Source: Centroberyx gerrardi (Eukaryota; Chordata; Actinopteri; Beryciformes; Berycidae). Taken from it: 64,000 nt of DNA. Positions 1-51,215 of this stretch are shown in pieces (within the stretch, counting starts at the first letter, position 1; the number at the start of each line of letters is the position of its first letter). The translations under genes were made by a program, and so were the position numbers. A model generated the notes under the pieces. It was not told the DNA's origin and did not search any database. It worked only from the letters and a program-made list of their open reading frames with translations. The stretch lies in contig NC_136016.1 of assembly GCF_048128805.1 (NCBI RefSeq), forward strand, positions 5,718,001 through 5,782,000, given 5' to 3'.

Positions 1-284
1 TCTTGTTTTTCATCTAGACTTTGAAACAGCCAATAGGAACCTGCCCAAGATCCTCAGGCTGAAATCTGGTTCATATGGGGTTAAAAGGTTTTTGATATTC
101 CTTGGTGCCAGACCCATCTGTATCTAAAAAGTGATCAGTAAAAACTTCAAACCAAGTCTAAAACTAACAGGTAATTAATTCAAAGATACTAAACAGTACA
201 TTATAGACTGTGTCAAATGTGATCAAAGAGATATTGAACTGCAACCAGACTGGAAGATGTCAAATCTTTTTTACCGCAACTCAC

Positions 285-698
285 CCACATGGCACTCTGA
301 ACTCCGCTGGCAATGAGCAGCAGGAGCCTGCGGAGGTCTGAGGTGTGGAGATGCGCAGCAGAATGCTGCACACACACACACAGCAAGAACGCAACGGTCA
401 ACGGTGGCGTCTCTTTGGCGCCGCTACTCCCTATGGCGACTATCTCCTTGACGACGCGGTCCTCCAACTCCACCTCGTAGTTCAAAGTCAAGCTGTGGCC
501 CTCAGGGGCTTTTAGAAAGGGGGCGCCTCTTTTCAGGGACGGCTTGCTGTGCGGGCTCTGGAGGTCAGCGCAGGTTGAGATGCAGGTGTTGCAGAGTATT
601 GGGTCTCTAGGATGACTTGGTGTAGCGGCAGAAGTGGCATGGCCCAGCAGCCAGGGAACAGCGGACAAGCTGGGGTCAGGAGCGGCGTCGTTCACCTC
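285..698 (-). CDS. radil: radil-like exon 7: linker and start of the DIL region
   Basis: This exon starts after a tract ending in GGAAATGAAG and ends at a consensus GTGAGT donor, adding 138 codons. Its second half reads TVAFLLCVCVQHSAAHLH and then a Leu-rich helix ending in SAMW, resembling the entry of the dilute (DIL, myosin V cargo-binding-like) domain of RADIL. I see no further radil exon in bases 1-284, which look like intron. Confidence 0.75.
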
Positions 699-1486
699 CT
701 TCATTTCCAAGAAAGAAACACAAGATGTCAGATATGGGTCACTTTCAAAAATGAATGTTAACAGTCATAGCCCTGCATATTATGGAAATCTTCTTACCTT
801 GTGCGTCACAGCTAAAGGATCCTTGAATAGAAACAGGTACCGCTGTCCCAGCCCGATGACATCACCGGGGCTCAGCGTCGCCTCTTTTCTCAGCGCCTCC
901 CCGTTCCTCGATACCATGGCGTCCTGACAAGGGCGGAGCGTGGTGGGGCTGCCGTTGCCGTGGCGATGGAAACAGCAGTGCCTTGGAAGGATGTCGGGGG
1001 CGAAGAGGGGGACGTCGACCTTTGACCCCTCTCCATTCTCGCTGTGTCGGCCAATCGCAATGCTCGGCCCCGCGAGTAAGTAGATGACAAAGTCCTGAGG
1101 AGAGGAGGAAAGTAAAAAGTAGAAGTAGAAATTAGCTTTAATTAACCACCAGCTAGGGAGCAACAGTCAGCTTAACTACCTGATCATTCGGGGGCATTCG
1201 AATTATAGTCTTGGCCCAAGCTTGATTTAGCGAACAATGTTTAATTAATCACAGAGAGTGGCAAACACAGTGTGTGTGGGGCTCATTATGTTTGACACTC
1301 CCCTTGTGATGCCTGTCTTTTCCAACAGGACAGAATTAACCAGCTGAATTAATTCACAAATTCCCTAAACCCTGTTCATAAGAACAAATGAGTATTTCAC
1401 GTGCTAGATGATTATTTTCTCATGCGCAGTGAAGGAAAACAAATCGACTCTTTGACGCAGAATCAAAATCACCACAGTGTGTGAGA

Positions 1487-1535
<49 letters not shown>

Positions 1536-4441
1536 CAGTTGTCCACTGGTTACCAACTGGTAATCAGTCAGGAAGCAGTGCCATGGTTGTCTCATTCTGT
1601 TTCCTGAACAGTGTTTTGACACTCCGTTTTTCTACGTACAGTACGCTGACCTTTCCCAGAATGATTCCCCCCCTCTGTCTCTCACTGTCTCTTTGTGATT
1701 CTTTCCAGTGAGAAAACTTCAACACTGACGTTATGTTTTACTGAGGGCTTTGGGCCGAAAACAGTGGGGATCTAGCAACCTCTCACTCCACTAATCTGTT
1801 TGTGTGACACTAGGCAGAGAGCGAATATAAGCATTTTGCAAAGAAGCAGAGAGGCGATGTGTTTGTACTTGCATGCGTGTGTGTGCAATTCATGTATGGG
1901 ACTAATTGATGTGGGAGGTGGGGTTGAGGAGAGTGTGTGTTGGAGGGAGATACCTGTGCGAGGCTGCAGCCCTGCAGCAGCAGCAGGTAGGGACAGTCCT
2001 GAGGAGGGTGAATGGAGTACTGTGTGGTGTTATCGTCGCTGCTCTCCGTCTCCTCCCTCTCCGACTCCTCTCTGTCCCGCTCGGCTCTCTGCCTCGGCGG
2101 ACAGAGGGTCTCTGTCTTGGCCCGCAGCCCGGCGTCCCCCTCGGAGGGAGCGGCGAGGTTGCGAACTCGACTCTGAATGCGGCTCTGTTTCGGGCTGGCG
2201 TTTCGATGATGTGCGGGTGCGTGTGTTAGATTCTGGTTCTGGCTTTGATTTGTGCGGCAGATATTCTGACGGGTGTCCTGCTGGGTCTCGATATCGGAGT
2301 CCAACAGGTCCATCTCGCTTTTGCTCCTCCACAGGTTCTGGCTCCGACCCGTAGTCCTTTCTATGAGAGTGGAGGTCACTCTGGAGCGGCTCTTCTGCAG
2401 TTTACGAGCCTGGGCGTTGATACCTGACACAGAGTTGTATAAATAAATAAGATAGTCAGGAATGAGAGTGAGCACTGTCGTTAAAACTACCTGCAAAGTG
2501 TACCGGCATTTAAAATATTATGCACAGGGGTAATGGAATGTGGTCACAGGGCAACACCCTTTTTTTTCTGATGAAGGGTGAGTGTGTATAGTCATTTGTA
2601 CATGCGTGTGTTTATGCCAGAGTCAACACGGAGAAGCCGCGTGCAGGAAACAGACCTCGGTGGAAAGAGAGACAGCGCTCATGGAAACGAAAAAAAAAAG
2701 TTCGCCCACACAGCAGGCATCCACAAGCTGACACTGATAGGGCGCTATCGCAAGCTGTGCCATTCACAAAAGCAAAACACATAACAGGACGCGTTCTCTT
2801 ACACCAGGACCGCAGCTGTATCAACCAACAACTGGGGCCTTCAGTAGCAATGACAGAAAGTGAATAAGCAACGTGTGAAAAGCGTGAACAAAAACATGCT
2901 TAGTACATGGCAGTGGGTCAGATCTTGAGTGAAGTTAAAATGGGGGAAGGTTAAAGAGAGGGTGTGTTGCTGGAAGAAGTGTGAAAAGATTAAATTACAG
3001 GCTGTCGGCAAGTTTCATCAAGTTATATTTAAACCTTGTAAGTTAGAATGAAATATAAGACCAATTTGAACAAGAAATGAAAACAACTGTAGGCCTATCA
3101 GAATATGGTTAGGTCTGCGTGACTTGGCTGATTTCTTACCGGAAAAATAGCAAGAAACCACAACATTTTTACTGGATTTAACACTGACAATGCTTCATGT
3201 AACTGTCTTCAAGACCTTTCAAAGACCTTATTCCAGCACCTGCAGACACCCTGAATCAGGCTGTGGGATGCTGTGAAATGATCGGTCCCTAAAGTCTGGC
3301 GCCGTACCCGCAGTGACGGTGTCCTTCTCCTTGGACCTCTTCTCCTCCACCGAGCTCCTCCGCTGGATTTCAAACCGCCGCGCCAGGCCCTCCCTGGGTT
3401 TCCATAGCGACTGCAGGAGGAGGGGCTTCTCGTTGTCGCCGACGACCCGGAAGCCCTCCGTCCTCCACTGGCGCTCACTGATGGTGCCGATGGCGTCGCA
3501 GAGGACGTAGGACTCCGCCTCCTCCTTGCCCAGACCATACCTAAGATGATGCGGGAACGTTTAAAAAAGAAGAAGAAGAAGAAGAAGAATTAGATGAAAT
3601 AAAATCCCTTCTATCTCTCTCCCTAGCCCTTATTCTATTTCTTTTCCTAGCACTTCGCTGTGATCTAGGAATTGAAGCTTATTCTACTGTTGCACTGATT
3701 GTAAGTTGCTCTGGAGAAGAGTGTCAGCTAATTGTAAAACACTTTACTATGCAAACATTAGATTTGTTGACATAGAAAAACTACAGGCAGTACAGACTTG
3801 TTTAATCAAGGGTTGTAATGAATTTGCAGTGTGCCTAACTTATTTGCTAATCCATTACTAATCTCCGTCCTTGCTCTAGTATTGATGTAGCTAAATGTCA
3901 CTGCCGTAATGAGTATACACTCTCATTGAGCGAAGAGGAAAATGTTTGACTTTGTACTCTACAAGCTGGATACCACTTCTATTAATCACTCCATTATGTT
4001 TTTGGCCGAAACATAAGCAAAGACTGACAGAAATGCACTCTCTGGAGAGGCGGCCTCGACGCGGCGGCCAACACTGGCCGTCTTTCACACAAGTCTGTGG
4101 TTTGCTCTAGAGCTTTTCAGAACTGCCATGTAAACCAGCAATTTGGCACACGTATACTGTGCACGCTATACCGCAGTTATAATAAACAGCTGCCCTTAAG
4201 AACAATGGGTCAAGTCGACTTTGTTCATCTCGATCCACGCTAATCGTAACAAGATGTACAGCTCTCTTTATCACCTGCCAAAGCTTCGTGCATCAAAGGC
4301 TGATCTGACAGCTCTTATATACAAATAATGTAGCACGAAGGTATATTACAGCACGGATGAGACTGGACATATAACTCATCCTGAGCAGACACAAGTACAC
4401 ACACGTACAAATGTAGACGCATATGCAGACACACGCCCGCA

Positions 4442-4507
<66 letters not shown>

Positions 4508-7031
4508 ATACATATGGTCTTACCTTTCAAGGGCCTCTTTCACTAGTTCCTTTGCACTGGAGTGTGTGGTGGCCAGGACGCTCTTGTAGTGAGCTCCTTC
4601 ACAAATCTCACTCCCAAAGATCTTCAGGATTCCCGGAGCAGTGATCTGATTGGACAGCTCAGACGGGTCGTCTGGTATTGATACATCTGCAGGGATCACT
4701 AGAACAAGGAAATAAAGTTTAACTCTGGGTCATGGTGGTGTTTCATGAACAATTGTGCCAACTGACTTCATTTTCTGCTCTACTTTTAACTTGATGCTGC
4801 TTGTAGCATGGCTTCCAATGCAAAGAGCCAGGACAAAGTCATGTGACATACTGCTGCCCTTCCTGGCTTGGCTGTAGAGCGATGACCTGAGGCCTGCGGT
4901 CAGGGCCATGGGGCTGGAGCTGGAGGTGGAGCTGGAGGTGGGGCCGCGCTGGAAGACGCCCGATAGGCGGTTGGTATGGCGACGGATGCGGCTCTTGCTG
5001 GGCTGTCTGATGGCCACGCCCACACACTCTGCTGACCTGGTGGAGGAACTGGAGGAACCTGACCTGAGAGGGAATGGAGAAGGACGGTGCAGTGATTACA
5101 GAGGCAGTCCTTCAACTGGAGGATCCAGGTTCAAGCCCCGTCCTGCTGAAGAGTCCTTGTGCAAGACACTGAATCCCCACCAGCTCCAGAGGTACGGCTC
5201 TGTAGCTGACCTTTGACCTCTCTGTGGCGGGAGAGGGCCAAGAGGAAAGAGTTTCCCTACAGGGATCAATACAGTGTCACATCATTACATTAAGGAGAAA
5301 CAGAAAGATGGGGGATGAGAAGGGAAACATGGTTAGAAATGGAGAGAAGGTAGAGATGGAGGTGAATGATTTAGAAGATGGAAAGAGTAGATGTGATGGG
5401 ACAGTGAGGATGGGAAACAAATGTGGCAGAAACAGGACTTTGGTAGTGCGCAGAAATAAGGAACTAGAAAATGAGAACAGAGGTTGGTGTAACAGGGACA
5501 AAGAAAAGGAAAATTAAGGTCATAGCTGAACAAGAGAAAAAAGTATTAAAGATGAGGAAAGAAAGTATGTGAAGTGGAAGGGAAACAAGAAGGCTTAAAT
5601 AAGTTAGTTCCTATTGCGGTGTAAAACAACCGGTTGGTTGGGTTATAAGTGTCGTGCAGTGTTATGTGTGTACATTGTGTGATGTGCAATTGTGATGATG
5701 TATAATGTAGGCTATTTTTTACATTTCTGTACATTTTATTAGCCTGCATAAGGCATTTTAGATAATTGTAGTCTATTTAAAAGTCCAGGGACTAGGGTTG
5801 GAAATTAGCAGTAGATACAAACTCCATGTGCACACATCTTTTATATTTCAGTTGTGAAGTGTCAACTGCACTGTCCCTATCAAATAAACTACTAAATTAA
5901 AAAAAAGAAGAAGCAGAGTAAAAAAAGAAATGACTGAGACAAACAGTGTTAACACAAAACATGCACAAAACATTCTTCAATATAAGCATTAATACAGTAT
6001 ATTATGACTAATCTCTCAAATCCCTGTCACAAAATTATATATTCCTTCATCCACCTACACTGCAATGCTAAAGTGAAGCTCATACAGTACATACGTGTCT
6101 ATGCCCAGGACAGTGCTGCCCGCTCTCCTTCACCATCCCTCCCTCAGCTCCTTCAGCACATTAATGAAATAATGAAGTGGTGTTTACCTCTGACCAAACC
6201 CCTAAGCTACTTATTGCAGTGGGCCGTTCAAAGGTTCTCTGCTGTTGCGCCACCGTTTGGATAGAAAAGATTTTAGATTAATAATATTAGTGAAACTAAT
6301 GCACTTCTGCTCTAATGATAGAAAATACCATGAGAGAGTGCAACATAAAACTGATTTTAGTGGCCAATAGTGTCAAGGAGCAGGTAGGCTAGTTGAAACA
6401 TTTAGCAGTAGTTTGAATACATTATGGTTAATCACAACTTAATTTAGTGGTTAGTCAGAACTTAACAACTTCATGGTATCTAGTTTAAGTAGGTGGGCAG
6501 GCCTGTTGAAAAAAAAAAAGTTTGTTAAAAATAATGAGATTCTAATAATATAATCATTGCTATGAGTTGGTGTCTGAGTTCCACCTTTCCTCTTCATTCC
6601 TCCTAATCCTCATCACTTTCTTTTTTTTCTCTCCCTAAAAACAAATCCCTTGGCTCTGGTTAAGCTGTCTTTTGTTTTTTTTGGTAATGAATGAATAAAC
6701 AAACGAATAGACAAGGGTACAACTAGTGGCAGTTTCTCAAAGAACATTTCAGAGTAATAAGAGAAGAACACTGACATGAGGACAGATGAGACCCTTGTCT
6801 ACCCGGCACAAGTCAACTACAACACACTAAACACACAACACTATAAAACTTATTTGCAAGTATAAAAGCTGTGTTTTTTTAAGCCCCGGTCGTCCATACT
6901 TACTGCTGAGAGCCATCACTTGGCTTCCTTCCCAGCTTGACAAACCGTCTCTTGGGGGAGGCGGCAGGTAAACTCACTGGTCTGGGTGGGAGAGAACTCA
7001 GCTCGTCAGGGGAAATCTTCATCACATTCAT
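285..7031 (-). CDS. radil: radil-like gene (RA-FHA-DIL Rap1 effector), 5' part, seven coding exons, continues past window start
   Basis: Coding exons in transcript order are 7031-6904, 5036-4852, 4698-4524, 3540-3308, 2423-1954, 1094-798 and 698-285. All junctions are GT-AG and phases close exactly (1902 nt, 634 codons). The ATG at 7031-7029 is followed by a second in-frame ATG three codons later. An acceptor at 7045 behind a T-rich tract on the minus strand suggests an upstream 5' UTR exon. Domains: RA about residues 122-225, a charged linker 241-385, FHA about 398-492, and the start of the DIL region from about 590 (FLLCVCVQHSAAH). Phrases such as GINAQARKLQ and APDILPRHC match my memory of RADIL. 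The protein should be a cytoplasmic Rap1 effector in integrin adhesion and cell migration. The rest of DIL and the PDZ domain lie outside the window. RASIP1 is the alternative family member. Confidence 0.85.
798..2423 (-). CDS. radil: radil-like exons 5-6: charged linker and FHA domain
   Basis: Exon 2423-1954 carries a long low-complexity linker rich in Ser, Arg, Gln and Glu, ending in CPYLLLLQG. Exon 1094-798 continues in phase 0 with the FHA fold: DFVIYLLAGPSIAIGR (including the GR of FHA domains), APDILPRHCCFHR (the SxxH-like loop) and LSPGDVIGLGQRYLFLFKDP. FHA domains usually bind phosphothreonine peptides. In RADIL and RASIP1 the domain is part of the conserved architecture, and whether it binds phosphopeptides here cannot be judged. 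Confidence 0.8.
1489..1534. repeat. (TG)n microsatellite
   Basis: Uninterrupted TG dinucleotides in the radil-like intron. The short reading frames across it are low-complexity artefacts. Confidence 0.95.
3308..4698 (-). CDS. radil: radil-like exons 3-4: Ras-association domain
   Basis: Exons 4698-4524 and 3540-3308 encode the RA domain, about residues 122-225, beginning at APGILKIFGSEI and including THSSAKELVKEALERYGLG. The split codon AG|G between the two exons restores Arg. In this family the domain binds GTP-loaded Rap1. It is followed by KPREGLARRFEIQRRS and a charged segment leading into the next exon. The 1.4 kb intervals around these exons contain SINE and microsatellite sequence only. 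Confidence 0.8.
3568..3589. repeat. (AAG)n microsatellite
   Basis: A run of seven AAG/AGA triplets just outside the radil-like exon at 3308-3540. Confidence 0.9.
3600..3745. repeat. fish interspersed-repeat tail in radil-like intron
   Basis: The stretch ends in a phrase typical of short fish repeats (TTGTAAGTTGCTCTGGAGAA then GTGTCAGCTAA). A related start at 22377-22440 (AAATCCCTTCTACCTCTCTG) supports a dispersed family. The family name is not assigned. Confidence 0.5.
4446..4504. repeat. (CA)n microsatellite
   Basis: About 29 CA units, ending about 20 bases from the donor of the radil-like exon 4524-4698 and so within the start of the downstream intron. Confidence 0.95.
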
Positions 7032-7044
7032 TCCTGTCCGCTCC
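4852..7044 (-). CDS. radil: radil-like exons 1-2: start codon and basic N-terminal tail
   Basis: The first coding exon (7031-6904) gives 42 codons plus two bases. It joins through a strong GTAAGT donor to the exon at 5036-4852, which opens after a CCACCAG acceptor and ends at a GTATGT donor. The encoded tail is basic and Ser-rich (RQPSKSRIRRHTNRLSG, then a Ser/Thr run), like the N-terminus of RADIL-family proteins ahead of the RA domain. Read alone, the second exon has no ATG before its conserved part. This is why the start is placed in the 6.9-7.03 kb exon. Confidence 0.75.
5080..5215 (+). repeat. tRNA-derived SINE-like element
   Basis: A box-B-like GGTTCAAGCCCC at about 5129 is followed by CCTTGTGCAAGACACTGAAT, a conserved block of fish tRNA-derived SINEs. 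A related element lies at 62960-63215. It sits in the radil-like intron next to the exon at 5036. Confidence 0.6.
5225..5620. repeat. purine-rich low-complexity tract
   Basis: About 400 bases of the plus strand are dominated by A and G with few T or C, so the transcribed radil-like RNA is pyrimidine-rich here. The reading frames across it are compositional, not genes. Confidence 0.6.
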
Positions 7045-7059
7045 ACTTGCGTACAATTT

Positions 7060-7081
7060 AAAAAAAAAAAAAAAAAAAAAA
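7060..7081. repeat. poly-A run (poly-T on the radil-like sense strand)
   Basis: Twenty-two A residues on the plus strand. On the minus strand they form a T tract just upstream of an AG at 7046-7045, consistent with a polypyrimidine tract for the acceptor of the first radil-like coding exon. Confidence 0.8.
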
Positions 7082-8892
7082 CGTTAGCTCAATTTAACAG
7101 ATCAACGCAAAAGTCCCATCATCTCCCATTAGATGGTCTTTTAGCTGTTTCATTCAGGACGAGCGGCACCAAACTATTCCGCAGCTGCTTCATTTTACGC
7201 AGACGCACTCCGGAACATGCGCTACAGATGTTTCCAGCTCGCATCCAGCTGTTGTAACTGTTGCACCCAGGCTGTTCGGTCCAACAACGCCGGTTCAAGT
7301 TACAGCTTCACTTCACGCTGTTTCTAGGACACTGTCAGAGCAGGAACTAATAAAAATCTGTTGCTATAGCGGTCTGAATCACCAATATCCGAAAAAGGAC
7401 AAAATATTGTTGAATACCATCTCGCCAGAAACTGCCCCGTGGCTAGAATTGTGTAATAAAGTGATTCCATAAAAAAAGTTATTAATGTTATATAATCAAG
7501 TACATTCCCTGTCCTTGGAGCGTGCAATTTGTTTCAAATTCATGACGAACCCGCTTTCCAGATGTGCGTCCAGAGCGCAACTGCTTGGAGATGCCAAGCG
7601 CACACCCAGCACAGACAGCAGTGGAAAGCCAGCCAGCGTGAAGAAAAATACAACTTCCACGTCTAACTTTCAAAATAAAGCGCTCGCTGACGAACACGGG
7701 AGGGTGATGCTTTTATTTTGAAGGCGCAATCACCTTACTGTCGTCTTGTTCTGGCTTGAAGCTGACCTGCTGGATCAAATGTTCCACTGTCGGGATCACG
7801 GTGTGTATTCAGAGGAACATCGTGTGAAAACTCGGCAGTGCAGCGGCCCTCCCGTGCCTCTGAAGTCATACTCAACCAAATGGACCAAACAGACTGAACA
7901 TTCCTGTGTAAATGACTCCATCTTCTGGCTGCGCCGAGCACAGATCAGTTTTGCACAGAAAAAGTAGGAACCTCATTAACTGTACAGGGAAGTAATATAC
8001 TGTGATGTGATGTGATCTGACTCAGTGAGTGTGTGTGTACTAATACTAATATCCATCCTCCTCCTCCTCCACCTCCACTAATACTTAAATGACTACTACT
8101 GTGTGTGCGTGTGCCTGTGTGTGCGTGCGTGTGTGTGTGTGTGTGTGTGTGTGTCACAGTGATCCAGTCAACCACTAGATGGAGTGCTTTGCCCTGGAAA
8201 CACACCTGAACCAGGTGTGACGCAGTGAATTTTCTGAGGATGCAGGCCCATGTGAAAGGAACCTTTTGGTCACTGCTACCTAGTGGACATTATGAGGGCA
8301 ATTGCATTTTTTATTATATAAACTGTAAGTCCAAGACAATTAAATGTGGTGGATAGGTTTCAGATCTCCCCCACTACTCTGCAATAGAAAATACATCGAT
8401 CGGCCAGATGATGGCGAATAACTCCTGAACACTAAGGTCTAGAATCAAAACTCCTGCAGGTTCCTTGGCTCAAGATGAATCCATTGCACGCTTTTCATTT
8501 CCGCCATGACAGTTTTTCAGCTATTTTGAATTATATGCAAATTGATATTTTTCACTATTTCTCCTGATCCAACCTAAAAAATACCCCACAGCATATATGG
8601 ACTTCCTAGATTATGGCCATGGTGCACAAATTTGGCAAAGACGTGCAAATGGAAGTGAGGCATAATTCCTAAACGCTTAACGGTAGAACAACTAAACCTC
8701 AGACACATAGCTGGGATGGATCCCAAAGTGTGACAAATTACATTTGGTCATGCTGAACAGCACCACCATCGTGATAAATTGGCAGTTTTTCAACCATTTT
8801 AACTGTAGTTGCAGGACTTTCATCAAAATGTTCTATCTTTGAGATGTAGAACTTTTCCATAATGAAGAATCTATCTTATATTCTCACTGTCA
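7082..8892. other. intergenic, no gene seen; possible radil-like 5' UTR and promoter
   Basis: This lies upstream of the minus-strand radil-like gene. It is moderately CpG-containing at 7080-7330 and 7520-7720. A minus-strand donor-like CAGTAAGG near 7735 could end a 5' UTR exon, but nothing fixes it. A TG/CG-rich microsatellite lies at about 8100-8153. No supported protein gene was found. Confidence 0.4.
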
Positions 8893-9010
8893 AATAATTT
8901 GCCCCATGGGCTTGGACCCCACTAATATAAATACTAATATAAATACAGTATATATGTATAGGTCTACTGTATTTATATTAGTGAGGTCCAAGCCTATGGG
9001 GCAAATGATT
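8893..9010. repeat. foldback inverted repeat
   Basis: The left arm (from 8893, TTTGCCCCATGGGCTTGGAC) is repeated in reverse complement up to about 9010 (GTCCAAGCCTATGGGGCAAA). The arms are about 45 bases and nearly perfect, except for one extra short AT-rich block in the left arm. The loop is short. It probably represents a MITE or foldback element. Confidence 0.75.
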
Positions 9011-9023
9011 TATTATATATTTA

Positions 9024-9049
9024 GTAGTAGTAGTAGTAGTAGTAGTAGT
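9024..9049. repeat. (TAG)n microsatellite
   Basis: About nine TAG triplets immediately beyond the foldback repeat. Confidence 0.9.
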
Positions 9050-9531
9050 GTTTTTAAGACAGGAACAGCAAGTGCTCCCCAAGAATAATAAAATAGTGTT
9101 GAAAAAAGATTTTCAACACTGTATATATTTTGTCCTATTTGCCTAGATAGTGTTTACTATGAAATCAAGAGTGGTTTATCGTCCTTGTAGCATCCCACAC
9201 CTTTATTGACTTCAGACTTTTCAATAAATACACCAGCAGCCAAGTGAAGATTTTTTAGACGAATAAATATGTGTATAAAGTGCCCATTTTCAGTTATATT
9301 CACTTGATTGTGAGACCTTGCCAATGGCTGCTCGTTTTAATTGCCATAAACCCAGTCTTGGGTCTCATAAGTAAACCAAGCAACAGCCAATGAGGAGAAG
9401 GGAAATCCCTCCTGGCTGTGAGAGATATGGTCTTACAGGGCCTCAGGCAGAGCTGCTCTACTTGAAGGAAGTGTTCTTGACTGAAACCTGCGGACGTGTG
9501 ACACCTCCTGCAGTGTATACGCAAAACAGGT

Positions 9532-9536
<5 letters not shown>

Positions 9537-9600
<64 letters not shown>
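9537..9600. repeat. (CA)n microsatellite
   Basis: About 32 CA units between the radil-like and abcc3 genes. Confidence 0.95.
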
Positions 9601-9602
<2 letters not shown>

Positions 9603-9828
9603 GGTCCCCTCTCAGGTAGTGGCAGTATCTGGGCTGCATCAGAAAGGATTCCCAGCTAATCGTTGGCCAGAAAAGTGGCTGCCTGTGAGCCAAGGTCAGC
9701 TCTTCTTGGAACACAGGAAGAGTACACAAGGGCTTAACGCCTGGTAATCAGATCCCCTGTTGGACAAGGAGGACTTACACCTGCAGCAGGAAGGCTGAAT
9801 ACTTAACACACTGTTTAGTGCCATAGAG

Positions 9829-10024
9829 CAGCGGCTCCCAAAGTGGGGGACCACATCACAGAATGACTATAGTGTCTTTTCTGATCACAGCGTTCCCTCT
9901 CTCTACGCCAAAAGACAGGCCTGCAATTCTGCTTTAAATAATAAACATCATTTCACACACAGGTTCCTGGCTCAGTGAAAATCTAATTGGAGGTTCCTGA
10001 TGTTTAAAAGTTTAGAAACCCCTG
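9829..10024. mobile_element. hAT-type MITE
   Basis: It starts CAGCGGCTCCCAAAG and ends TTTAGAAACCCCTG, imperfect terminal inverted repeats of the Charlie/hAT type. The flanking 8-mers, ccatagag and tcctagag, agree at six of eight positions, as expected of an aged hAT target duplication. At 196 bases it has no coding capacity. Confidence 0.6.
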
Positions 10025-10261
10025 TCCTAGAGGCTGGGAAACCCCAACACCCAGGGGCTAGATAGACTCAGCCATACTACAAAAGTATGCCTGGATCAGG
10101 TAGCCTCACTAAGTGGGAAGATCTCATCTGCCTAGAGGCTTTGTGTAGGTATAGCTTTCTCTATGGTAACCAGTGTGTGTGTGTGTGTGTGTGTGTATTG
10201 GAGCATGTCCTTGTTGGGGGCCGGGGTGGAAGTGTGTGTGGGGCGGCTTTGCATGAATGAT

Positions 10262-10318
10262 ATCTTTTTTTATTTCTTATCTTATTTATCCAGGGAAAGT
10301 CACACCATGCTCTTTTCC

Positions 10319-10361
<43 letters not shown>

Positions 10362-10495
10362 AAATGAAGGGTGTAGCCTACTGGTTGTTATAGGAAGAAT
10401 ACACCTATTTTACATAATGAGAAGGAAACGGATTCGAACCTGCAACCCTTCCAGTAACAAGGAGGCTCATCTAACCTTTCTGCCATATCCGCCCC
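10262..10495. repeat. interspersed repeat carrying an internal (CA)n, related to the copy at 40 kb
   Basis: It opens with TTATTTATCCAGGGAAAG and CATGCTCTTTTCCA. After a CA run (10321-10358) and a short unique stretch it resumes with GATTCGAACCTGCAACCCTT and ends near TCTGCCATATCCGCC. The same order of blocks is seen at 39985-40330, which shows a common family. A GT run at 10172-10196 precedes it. The 3' block looks like the reverse strand of a tRNA-like SINE head. Confidence 0.55.
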
Positions 10496-10589
10496 CACTC
10501 CACTCAGTGAAGTCATAGTTTGTTGCCGAGTCATGTTGAGTGTGTTTATGTGTGTGTGTGTGTGAGTGTGAGAGAGAGAGAGAGAGCAG

Positions 10590-10928
10590 CAGGCGGGGCC
10601 TACTGGGCGGACGCCCTGCCTTGCCATCACGACAACCTCCGGATGACTTCTCTTCTTCTCACACAGCGGAAGGAGCGGAGTGTTTCCTGACGCGCGGCCA
10701 GGTCACTCACAGCCGAATCAGCTCGAGGCTCCGCGGGGCTCATCACGCGTCGGCGGGGGGGACACAGACACTGAAGAAGCGCCTCCGCAGCGTGTACATG
10801 CGTGTGTGGCATGTGAGAAGCGAGTGTTTTTTCACGGGCAGGACTAAGAAAGCTGGTCGGAAAGCAAGGGAGCGACCTGTAGAGCGGATTAAGGACTCTC
10901 CGGTTGTTCCCGATCCCCCGCGACGGAG
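10590..10928 (+). promoter_or_regulatory. CpG-rich abcc3 promoter and 5' UTR region
   Basis: This is a GC- and CpG-rich block against an AT-richer background, ending at the abcc3 ATG. A GT/GA microsatellite (10540-10585) marks its left edge. No TATA box is evident, consistent with a CpG-island promoter. The transcription start cannot be placed from sequence. Confidence 0.55.

Positions 10929-51215
<40,287 letters not shown>

Noticed and set aside
1810..2496. Possible separate gene from the 228-codon minus-strand frame
   Set aside because: The middle part is radil-like exon 5 (1954-2423), and both ends run into introns.
1489..10358. Open frames made of Cys-Val or His-Thr repeats
   Set aside because: They are translations of CA/TG microsatellites.
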